A stretch of DNA of 64,000 nt, taken from NCBI RefSeq assembly GCF_000189535.1, contig NC_015145.1, forward strand, positions 1,302,001 through 1,366,000, read 5' to 3'. The notes below the pieces were generated by a model that saw only the letters and a program-made list of their open reading frames with translations, did no database searches and was not told the origin of the DNA. The DNA is from Pseudarthrobacter phenanthrenivorans Sphe3. Lineage in GTDB: Bacteria > Actinomycetota > Actinomycetes > Actinomycetales > Micrococcaceae. The position numbers and the translations under genes were made by a program. Position 1 is the first letter of the stretch. Each line of letters begins with the position of its first letter. Below are positions 9,200-16,206 of this stretch, in pieces.

Positions 9200-11029
9200 T
9201 TGGCACACCTTCTTGGCGGCGAGAACCTGACGGTCTCCTACGCAACCCGTACCGTCCTGGATGGCATCACCCTGGGTCTGGAGGAGGGCGACCGGATTGG
9301 CATGGTGGGGCGGAACGGCGACGGAAAGTCCACCCTGATGCGCCTGCTGGCGCTTCGCTCCACCCCTGACTCCGGCCGGGTCACCAAGCGCGGAGACGTG
9401 AACGTGGGGTACCTGGACCAGAGTGACGTGCTCGACGGCGACCTGACGGTGGGTGCCGCGATCGTGGGGGACCAGGCGGACTACGAATGGGCGCGCAACC
9501 CCCGCATCCGGGAAATCATGGGCGGGCTGGTGTCCGACGTCGACTGGCACGCCAATGTGCACGCCCTGTCCGGCGGCCAGAAGCGGCGCGTGGCGCTGGC
9601 CAAGCTCCTCATCGAAGACCACGACGTCATCATGCTGGACGAGCCCACCAACCACCTGGACGTCGAGGGTGTGGCCTGGCTGTCGCGCCATTTGAAGACG
9701 CGTTGGCGGGCCAACCAGGGCGCCTTCCTGGTGGTAACCCACGACCGTTGGTTCCTCGACGAGGTCTGCAATAAGACCTGGGAAGTCCACGACGGCATCG
9801 TGGATCCCTTCGAAGGCGGTTACGCCGCCTACGTGCTGGCCCGCGCCGAACGGGACCGGATGGCGTCCGTGGTTGAGGGCAAGCGCCAGCAGCTGGTCAA
9901 GAAGGAACTCGCCTGGCTCCGCCGGGGCGCACCCGCGCGGACCGCAAAGCCGAAGTTCAGGATCGAGGCCGCGAACGCCCTCATCGCCGATGTGCCTGAG
10001 CCGCGGGACTCCATGGCCCTCAGCAAGATGGCCACGGCACGCCAGGGCAAGGACGTCCTGGACCTGGAGAACGTCTCCCTCAACTTCCAGGGTGCCGACG
10101 ACGGACGGAAGCTCTTCGACAACATCACCTTGCGCCTTGCCCCCGGAGAACGCCTGGGACTGGTGGGCGTCAACGGCGCCGGCAAGACAACACTCCTCAA
10201 GCTGCTCAACGGAGAAATCCTTCCCGACGCCGGAAAGGTCAAGCGCGGCAAGACCGTGGTTACCGCTGTCCTGACGCAGGAGGTCAAGGAACTCGACGAC
10301 GTCAAGGACCTGCGCGTCATCGAAGTGATTGAGCGGGAAAAGCGGTCCTTCAACGTGGGCGGCAAGGAATTCAGTGCAGGCCAGCTGGTGGAGCAGCTTG
10401 GCTTCACCAACGAGAAGCAGTGGACCCCGGTCAAGGACCTGTCCGGTGGTGAACGCCGCCGGCTCCAGCTCCTCCGGCTGCTGGTCGGCGAACCCAACGT
10501 GCTGATGCTCGACGAACCCACCAACGACCTCGACACCGACACCCTTGCTGCGGTGGAGGACGTCCTGGACGGCTGGCCCGGCACCCTGGTGGTTGTAAGC
10601 CACGACCGGTACCTGCTGGAACGCGTCACGGACCACCAGATGGCGCTCCTGGGTGACGGCAAGATCCGCGGCCTGCCCGGCGGCGTGGACCAGTACCTTG
10701 AGCTCCGGGAAGCAGCGCTGGCAGGCTCCACCGTCACCGGCGGCGGCAACCCCGTCACCAGCGCCGGGGCAACGGGCCCGGCTGCGGCGTCCGGCGGTCC
10801 CTCGGAGGCCGACAAGCGCGACGCCCGCAAGGCGCTTAACCGGATCGAACGGCAGCTCAAGAAACTCGATCAGCAGGAAAAGAAACTCCACGACGACATG
10901 GTCAAGAGCACGGAAAAGTCCGACTTCGACGCCCTCGCCGAACAGAACAGCCAGCTCAAGGACCTGGCTGAGGAAAAGGACGCCCTGGAACTCGAATGGC
11001 TCGAGGCATCGGAGCTCCTGGGCGACTAA
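9200..11029 (+). CDS. ABC-F family ATP-binding protein (Uup-like)
   Basis: A 609-residue soluble protein with two ABC ATPase domains and no membrane segments, the pattern of ABC-F translation factors. Domain 1: Walker A GRNGDGKST (~37-45), signature LSGGQKRRVALAKLL, Walker B MLDEPTNHLD. Domain 2: Walker A GVNGAGKTT (~323), signature LSGGERRRLQLLRLL, Walker B MLDEPTNDLD. The last ~70 residues are charged and coiled-coil forming (LNRIERQLKKLDQQEKKL), as in Uup. The start is TTG, 39 bp after ispE, with only a weak ribosome site. ABC-F proteins act on ribosomes; Uup-type members are not usually resistance factors. Confidence 0.92.
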   Translation: MAHLLGGENLTVSYATRTVLDGITLGLEEGDRIGMVGRNGDGKSTLMRLLALRSTPDSGRVTKRGDVNVGYLDQSDVLDGDLTVGAAIVGDQADYEWARNPRIREIMGGLVSDVDWHANVHALSGGQKRRVALAKLLIEDHDVIMLDEPTNHLDVEGVAWLSRHLKTRWRANQGAFLVVTHDRWFLDEVCNKTWEVHDGIVDPFEGGYAAYVLARAERDRMASVVEGKRQQLVKKELAWLRRGAPARTAKPKFRIEAANALIADVPEPRDSMALSKMATARQGKDVLDLENVSLNFQGADDGRKLFDNITLRLAPGERLGLVGVNGAGKTTLLKLLNGEILPDAGKVKRGKTVVTAVLTQEVKELDDVKDLRVIEVIEREKRSFNVGGKEFSAGQLVEQLGFTNEKQWTPVKDLSGGERRRLQLLRLLVGEPNVLMLDEPTNDLDTDTLAAVEDVLDGWPGTLVVVSHDRYLLERVTDHQMALLGDGKIRGLPGGVDQYLELREAALAGSTVTGGGNPVTSAGATGPAAASGGPSEADKRDARKALNRIERQLKKLDQQEKKLHDDMVKSTEKSDFDALAEQNSQLKDLAEEKDALELEWLEASELLGD

Positions 11030-11060
11030 GGGCCACTGCGCCGCGGACCTAACCGCGCAG

Positions 11061-11687
11061 TCAACCCTCCGACTTCAGCTCCGGGTCCTTCTTCAGGCCC
11101 GTCAGCCCGTTCCAGGCGAGGTTGACCAGGTGCGCCGCGACTGTGTGCTTGTCGGGCTGGCGGCTGTCCTGCCACCACTGGCCGGTCATAGCCACCATGC
11201 CAACCAGCATCTGGGCATACATGGCACCGTCCTGGGCGCTGAAGCCCCGCCGGTCGAACTCGTCGGCGAGGATGTGCTCCACTTTGGCCGTGACGTGGGA
11301 GAGCAGGGTGGAGAAGGCGCCTTCGGGCTGGGACGGCGGTGCATCGCGCATCAGGATCCGGAATCCTTCGGTGCGGTCCTCGATGTAGGTCAACAGGGCA
11401 AGGGCGGCGCGCTCCACCAGGACGCGGGGCTTGGCCTCCTGGGTCAGGGCCTCGTTGATGGCGTCCAGGAGGAGCCGGAACTCGTGGTCCACCACCTGGG
11501 TGTACAGCCCTTCCTTGGACCCGAAGTGTTCATAAATGACGGGCTTGGACACCCCGGCGCAGGCAGCTATTTCCTCGATGGTGGTCCCGTCGAGGCCGCG
11601 GACGGCGAAAAGGCCGCGTCCGACGTCGATCAGCTGGTTCCGCCGCTGCAGGCCTGTCATCCGTGTGCGCGGAGGGTTGTTGCTCAC
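11061..11687 (-). CDS. TetR family transcriptional regulator
   Basis: A 208-residue regulator with an N-terminal TetR helix-turn-helix: residues ~12-58 include GLFAVRGLDGTTIEEIA and AGVSKPVIYEHFGSKEGLY. The C-terminal ligand domain is typical in length. The GTG start gives MSNNPPRTRMTG; a shorter start at the internal Met is possible. It is convergent with the ABC-F gene (31-bp gap) and transcribed away from the tRNA-Gln/glmU block. No adjacent minus-strand gene suggests its target, so it may be autoregulatory or act at a distance. Confidence 0.9.
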   Translation of the reverse strand: MSNNPPRTRMTGLQRRNQLIDVGRGLFAVRGLDGTTIEEIAACAGVSKPVIYEHFGSKEGLYTQVVDHEFRLLLDAINEALTQEAKPRVLVERAALALLTYIEDRTEGFRILMRDAPPSQPEGAFSTLLSHVTAKVEHILADEFDRRGFSAQDGAMYAQMLVGMVAMTGQWWQDSRQPDKHTVAAHLVNLAWNGLTGLKKDPELKSEG

Positions 11688-11832
11688 ATTTCCATCATGC
11701 CCTACCGCTTCCGGCCGGAATTGCAGCGGCTGGACGGCCCGGGGACAGGGGGAGGGGCGCCCCGTGTCGCGCGGTGCCCCGAACCCGTGGCAAAATAAGG
11801 ACTTGTGCCCGGGCCTCGCGCCTTCGGCATGG

Positions 11833-11904
11833 TCCGCTCTGGTGTAACGGCAGCACCCCGGCCTTTGGAGCCGTGGAGTATAGGTTCGAATCCTATGGGC
11901 GGAA
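11833..11904 (+). tRNA. tRNA-Gln (anticodon TTG)
   Basis: The cloverleaf can be drawn by hand: acceptor TCCGCTC pairs with GGGCGGA (one G-U), the anticodon loop is CTTTGGA with TTG at positions 34-36, and the T arm is ATAGG TTCGAAT CCTAT. The discriminator base is A. CCA is not encoded. It lies about 100 bp upstream of glmU. The anticodon reads the Gln codons CAA and, by wobble, CAG. Confidence 0.93.
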
Positions 11905-12004
11905 CTGCTGTGCATGGAGCGTTCAGCAGCAAGACATTCGGTGCCGCCTCCGATGTGGCCGGGCACTGTAAGCGCCAGCGTAACCAAGCAAGGAGAGCCA
12001 GTAC

Positions 12005-13483
12005 GTGATCCCCGAGAATACCGGTCCGGCCGCAGTCATCGTCCTGGCGGCAGGCGCCGGTACACGGATGAAATCGCGTACTCCCAAGATCCTTCATGAG
12101 ATTGGCGGCAGGTCCATGGTGGGCCACGCACTCCTGGCCGCACGGAGCATCAATCCACAGCAGCTGGCCATCGTGGTCCGCCACGAACGGGACCTGGTGG
12201 CACAGCATGTTGCGGCGCTGGATCCGGCCGCAGTCATCGTTGACCAGGATGATGTCCCGGGTACCGGCCGCGCCGTGGAAGTTGCGCTGCAGGCCCTGGA
12301 CGCCGGGCAGGAGCTCACCGGCACTGTTGTGGTGACCTACGGCGATGTGCCGTTGCTGTCGGGGGAACTGCTGGCCGAACTGGTCGCTACCCATGAGCGT
12401 GAAGCGAACGCCGTGACGGTCCTGACCGCCGTCCTGGATGATGCCACCGGGTACGGCCGGATCCTCCGCGGGGAGGACGGAACCGTTACCGGCATCCGTG
12501 AGCACAAGGACTCCTCCGACGCTGAACGGCTCATCCGGGAAGTGAATTCGGGCATCTACGCTTTTGACGCCGCCGTCCTGCGGGACGCACTGGCCCACGT
12601 CACCACCGACAACTCCCAGGGCGAGAAGTACCTGACTGATGTCCTTGGGCTGGCCCGCCAGGCGGGCGGCCGCGTTGCCGCCGTCGTCACCGCCGACCGC
12701 TGGCAGGTGGAAGGTGCCAATGACCGGGTCCAGCTTGCTGCCTTGGGAGCCGAGCTGAACCGCCGCATCGTCGAGGCGTGGATGCGCGCCGGCGTCACCG
12801 TGGTGGATCCCGCCACCACTTGGATCGACTCCTCAGTCACCCTGGACGAGGACGTCCGCATCCTTCCCAACACGCAGCTCCATGGCGCCACCACCGTGGC
12901 CAGGGACGCCGTCGTCGGCCCCGACACTACCCTGACGGATGTCACCATCGGTGAGGGCGCAAAAGTTACCCGCACGCACGGTTCCGGTGCCGCCATCGGT
13001 GCCGGCGCCGCCGTCGGGCCCTTCACCTACCTGCGGCCCGGCACGGTCCTGGGCGAGACCGGCAAGATCGGCGCGTTCTACGAGACAAAGAACGTGACCA
13101 TCGGCCGCGGCTCCAAGCTGTCCCACCTCGGCTACGCCGGCGACGCCGAAATCGGCGAGGACACCAACATCGGCTGCGGCAACATCACGGCAAACTACGA
13201 CGGCGAGATGAAGCACCGCACTGTCATCGGCTCCGGCGTCCGCACCGGTTCCAACACGGTCTTTGTTGCCCCGGTCACCGTGGGGGACGGTGCCTACAGC
13301 GGCGCCGGCGCGGTAATCCGCAAGGACGTGCCGGCCGGAGCGCTGGCGCTGACCGTAGCCGCCCAGCGCAACACCGAAGGCTGGGTTGCCGCCAACCGCC
13401 CGGGCACCCGCTCCGCCGAACTGGCCCAGGCAGCCACCACAGATTCCTCAAGTACCCCGGCATCTACAGAAGAGGGCAAGTAA
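12005..13483 (+). CDS. glmU: Bifunctional UDP-N-acetylglucosamine pyrophosphorylase / glucosamine-1-phosphate acetyltransferase
   Basis: GlmU acetylates glucosamine-1-phosphate and then transfers UMP to give UDP-GlcNAc, the precursor of peptidoglycan. The N-terminal uridylyltransferase domain carries LAAGAGTRMKSRTPKIL (~residues 12-28). From ~270 onward there are hexapeptide repeats of a left-handed beta-helix with the acetyltransferase region NIGCGNITANYDG. The C-terminal ~25 residues are a Ser/Thr/Ala tail. The start is GTG with AAGGAGAG nine bases upstream. prs begins one base after the stop; glmU-prs is a hallmark actinobacterial pair. Confidence 0.97.
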   Translation: MIPENTGPAAVIVLAAGAGTRMKSRTPKILHEIGGRSMVGHALLAARSINPQQLAIVVRHERDLVAQHVAALDPAAVIVDQDDVPGTGRAVEVALQALDAGQELTGTVVVTYGDVPLLSGELLAELVATHEREANAVTVLTAVLDDATGYGRILRGEDGTVTGIREHKDSSDAERLIREVNSGIYAFDAAVLRDALAHVTTDNSQGEKYLTDVLGLARQAGGRVAAVVTADRWQVEGANDRVQLAALGAELNRRIVEAWMRAGVTVVDPATTWIDSSVTLDEDVRILPNTQLHGATTVARDAVVGPDTTLTDVTIGEGAKVTRTHGSGAAIGAGAAVGPFTYLRPGTVLGETGKIGAFYETKNVTIGRGSKLSHLGYAGDAEIGEDTNIGCGNITANYDGEMKHRTVIGSGVRTGSNTVFVAPVTVGDGAYSGAGAVIRKDVPAGALALTVAAQRNTEGWVAANRPGTRSAELAQAATTDSSSTPASTEEGK

Positions 13484-13484
13484 C

Positions 13485-14465
13485 ATGAGCGAAATTACGG
13501 CGCGCGGCGAGAAGAAACTGGTGCTCGCCACCGGCCGGGCCCACCCCGAACTGGCCCGGGAGATCGCCAAGGAGCTCGGTACGGACCTGCTGCCCGTGGA
13601 TGCCTACGACTTCGCCAACGGTGAGATCTACGTCCGCGCCGGCGAGAGCGTGCGCGGAACGGACGCGTTTGTCATCCAGGCGCACCCGGCCCCGCTGAAC
13701 AACTGGCTCATGGAACAGCTGATCATGATCGATTCGCTCAAGCGGGCCTCGGCCAAGCGCATCACCGTTGTTTCGCCCTTCTACCCCTATGCCCGCCAGG
13801 ATAAGAAGGGCCGCGGCCGCGAACCCATTTCGGCCCGCCTGGTGGCGGACCTGTACAAGACGGCCGGCGCGGACCGCATCATGAGCGTGGACCTGCACAC
13901 GTCCCAGATCCAGGGCTTCTTTGACGGCCCCGTGGACCACCTCATGGCCATCCCGCTGCTCGCCGACTACATCCGGACCCGTGTGGACGCCGAGAACGTC
14001 ACGGTTGTCTCCCCGGATACCGGACGCGTCCGGGTCGCTGAGCAGTGGGCCGAACGCCTCGGCGGAGCCCCGCTAGCGTTCGTGCACAAGATGCGCGACC
14101 TGACGGTGCCCAACCAAGCGGTTTCCAAAACCGTGGTAGGCCAGATCGAGGGTCGCACCTGCGTCCTGATCGATGACATGATCGACACCGGCGGAACCAT
14201 CTCCGGGGCGGTCCAGGTGCTGAAGAACGCGGGTGCGAAGGACGTCATCATCGCGGCCACCCACGCGGTGTTCTCCGATCCCGCGGCCAAGCGCCTCTCA
14301 GAATCCGGGGCCCGTGAAGTGGTGGTCACCAACACGCTGCCGCTCACTTCCTCCCAGCGGTTCCCGCAGTTGACGGTGCTGTCCATCGCACCGCTGATCG
14401 CACGCGCCGTCCGTGAAGTGTTCGACGACGGCTCGGTCACCAGCCTTTTCGACGGCAACGCCTGA
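13485..14465 (+). CDS. prs: Ribose-phosphate pyrophosphokinase
   Basis: Prs makes PRPP from ribose-5-phosphate and ATP for purine, pyrimidine, His, Trp and NAD synthesis. It is 326 residues, the usual length. Visible motifs are VVSPFYPYARQDKKGRGREP (ATP-binding flexible region), SVDLHTSQIQGFF (metal site) and the PRPP loop VLIDDMIDTGGTIS (~227-240). The ATG used here matches the family start; the same frame is open upstream inside glmU but belongs to the shadow of that gene. It follows glmU by one base and ends at a strong terminator. Confidence 0.97.
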   Translation: MSEITARGEKKLVLATGRAHPELAREIAKELGTDLLPVDAYDFANGEIYVRAGESVRGTDAFVIQAHPAPLNNWLMEQLIMIDSLKRASAKRITVVSPFYPYARQDKKGRGREPISARLVADLYKTAGADRIMSVDLHTSQIQGFFDGPVDHLMAIPLLADYIRTRVDAENVTVVSPDTGRVRVAEQWAERLGGAPLAFVHKMRDLTVPNQAVSKTVVGQIEGRTCVLIDDMIDTGGTISGAVQVLKNAGAKDVIIAATHAVFSDPAAKRLSESGAREVVVTNTLPLTSSQRFPQLTVLSIAPLIARAVREVFDDGSVTSLFDGNA

Positions 14466-14475
14466 CCCTTTGACC

Positions 14476-14530
14476 ACGGGCCCTGCCCGGCGGCCAATCA
14501 CACGGCCGCCGGGAGCAGGGCCCGTTTTCT
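14476..14530 (+). terminator. Intrinsic terminator after prs
   Basis: A long hairpin: ACGGGCCCTG pairs perfectly with CAGGGCCCGT and, inside it, CCGGCGGCC pairs perfectly with GGCCGCCGG around a 7-8 nt loop. A TTTTC tract follows. It ends the glmU-prs unit and separates it from rplY. Confidence 0.88.
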
Positions 14531-14591
14531 GTTAACCCGCACGGCGCTGGTAAGCTGGTCAGCGATACCTTGGCGAGGGAGAGCATCGGAA

Positions 14592-14682
14592 TGCCGGTTT
14601 GTACCGGCAGGCCGCCGCAGGTCTCCGTTATCGACTGGGTCTGATCTGCCCTTCCACTGGAAGGGCTGCCTTCTTGAAGGGC
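14592..14682 (+). promoter_or_regulatory. Structured 5' leader of rplY with mutually exclusive stems
   Basis: About 230 bp separate the prs terminator from rplY. In it, TGCCGG pairs with CCGGCA (14592-14609). Further on, GCCCTTCC (14648-14655) pairs perfectly with GGAAGGGC (14659-14666) over a 3-nt loop, and CCTTC (14669-14673) can pair either back with GAAGG in 14660-14664 or forward with GAAGG at 14676-14680. The 1:2, 2:3 and 3:4 pairing options resemble an attenuator. No known riboswitch or L25 leader is recognised here. Confidence 0.45.
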
Positions 14683-14762
14683 CGCCTCCGGCCGCCCGGC
14701 GTTGAAGGTCGCAACAGACCTCCGCCCTTGCTGAACACCGTTTAGTATTCAAGGAGTTTTCC

Positions 14763-15383
14763 ATGTCTGAGCAGAAGCTCGCAGCAGAAGTACGCACCGA
14801 ATTCGGCAAGGGCTACGCCCGCCGCGCCCGGATGGCCAACCTGATCCCCGCCGTCATCTATGGCCATGGCGCGGACCCCATCCACGTCACCCTGCCGGCC
14901 AAGGCCACCACCTTGGCTGTCCGCACCGCCAACGCGCTGCTGTCCCTGGACATCAACGGCGAGGGCCACCTGGCCCTGGTGAAGGACGTCCAGCGCGACC
15001 CGATCAAGCAGATCATCGAGCACATCGACCTCCTGACCGTCCGCCAGGGCGAAAAGGTTACGGTTGACGTTCCGGTCCACGTCAGCGGCGAAACCGCCCC
15101 CGGCACCGTGCACAACCTGGAGCTGACCGTTGTGTCCCTCGAGGCCGAGGCAACCCACCTGCCCGAGTCCGTCGAGGTCAGCATCGAAGGCCGCGCCGCC
15201 GGCGAGCACATCCACGCTTCCGACCTGGTACTGCCCAAGGGCTCAGTCCTGCTGACCGACGCCGAGGCGCTCGTGATCAACATCTCCGAGGCCACCGTTA
15301 CGGAAGAAGAGGGCGCCACCGAAGGCGGCGAAGCTGTTTCCGGTGAAGCTTCTGAAGCTGCAGAGAAAGCTGCAGCCGAGTAA
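14763..15383 (+). CDS. rplY: 50S ribosomal protein L25 / general stress protein Ctc
   Basis: L25 binds 5S rRNA in the large subunit. This is the long (CTC/TL5) form of 206 residues: the N-terminal L25 beta-barrel (~1-95, with VRTEFGKGYARRARMANLIP and VIYGHG), a second beta domain (~96-185), and a Glu/Ala-rich acidic tail. The ATG has AAGGAG six bases upstream. It sits alone between two strong terminators with a long structured leader, so it appears to be its own transcription unit. Confidence 0.95.
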   Translation: MSEQKLAAEVRTEFGKGYARRARMANLIPAVIYGHGADPIHVTLPAKATTLAVRTANALLSLDINGEGHLALVKDVQRDPIKQIIEHIDLLTVRQGEKVTVDVPVHVSGETAPGTVHNLELTVVSLEAEATHLPESVEVSIEGRAAGEHIHASDLVLPKGSVLLTDAEALVINISEATVTEEEGATEGGEAVSGEASEAAEKAAAE

Positions 15384-15398
15384 GCTGCCCCCTTGTGT

Positions 15399-15442
15399 GC
15401 CAGTGGCCGGACTCCCATGGGGTCCGGCCACTGGCATGTTAA
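15399..15442 (+). terminator. Terminator after rplY
   Basis: A perfect 14-bp stem: GCCAGTGGCCGGAC at 15399-15412 pairs with GTCCGGCCACTGGC at 15422-15435. Only a weak T-rich tail (ATGTTAACT) follows, but the stem is very stable and lies 15 bp after the rplY stop. Confidence 0.75.
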
Positions 15443-15493
15443 CTGTCCGTTGCCGGCACCGGATCGCCGAGTGCCCCACCCTAGGATTGACTC

Positions 15494-16084
15494 ATGACTG
15501 ACACCTGGCTCATCGTTGGCCTCGGAAACCCCGGAGCTCAGTACCAAGGCAACAGGCACAACGTCGGGCAAATGGTCCTTGACGAGCTTGCGGCCCGGAT
15601 GGGCGCCGGTTTCAAGAGCCACAAGGCGCGTGCGCAGGTCCTCGAGGGACGCCTTGGCATCGGCGGGCCCCGTGTTGTGCTGGCCAAACCGATGACCTAT
15701 ATGAATGTTTCCGGCGGACCGGTGGCCGCGCTCGCCAACTTCTACGGCATCTCACCGGACCGTGTGGTTGCCGTCCACGACGAAATCGACATTCCCTTTA
15801 ATACAGTGAAACTGAAGCTCGGCGGCGGCGAAGGCGGCCACAACGGGCTGCGGGATATCTCCAAAACCCTGGCCACGAAGGATTACCTGCGGGTCCGGGT
15901 GGGGGTGGGGCGGCCGCCGGGACGCATGGACACAGCTGATTACGTCCTCCGGAACTTTGGTTCTGCAGAGTTGAAGGAACTGCCTTTCCTGCTGGATGAG
16001 GCTGCGGACGCAGTCGAAGTGCTGCTGCAGGACGGCCTGACGGCAGCGCAGCAAAAGTTCCATCCTGCAAAATCCGCGGGCTAG
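15494..16084 (+). CDS. pth: Peptidyl-tRNA hydrolase
   Basis: Pth releases peptides from tRNA dropped by stalled ribosomes. It is 196 residues. Diagnostic stretches are [19 protein letters not shown] at the N-terminus (with the catalytic His in RHNVG), [13 protein letters not shown] and VHDEIDIPF, with [13 protein letters not shown] further on. It follows rplY after a terminator; rplY-pth is a standard neighbour pair. Confidence 0.96.
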   Translation: MTDTWLIVGLGNPGAQYQGNRHNVGQMVLDELAARMGAGFKSHKARAQVLEGRLGIGGPRVVLAKPMTYMNVSGGPVAALANFYGISPDRVVAVHDEIDIPFNTVKLKLGGGEGGHNGLRDISKTLATKDYLRVRVGVGRPPGRMDTADYVLRNFGSAELKELPFLLDEAADAVEVLLQDGLTAAQQKFHPAKSAG

Positions 16085-16206
16085 CAACATAGAAACTTTA
16101 AGGCCTTAGGCCCTGTTTCGTTGTCTCTACCGGAGGGTACGCTTCTTCCTATGCGGGGGAGCAATGGGGCCACACCCCGCTATCGCGGGATGTAGGGGAT
16201 AAGTTC

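Noticed and set aside
8648..10891. A 747-codon minus-strand open frame across ispE and the ABC-F gene
   Set aside because: Antisense to two clear plus-strand genes, no domain seen, composition typical of a third-position GC artefact.
11030..11060. CTGCGC/GCGCAG inverted repeat between the ABC-F and TetR genes as a terminator
   Set aside because: The stem is short and interrupted and has no T-tract; not strong enough to list.
11833..11904. Reading the tRNA as tRNA-Pro (TGG) by shifting the anticodon loop one base
   Set aside because: The shifted loop breaks the GGC/GCC stem pairing; with TTG the stem has four good pairs and U33 is in place.
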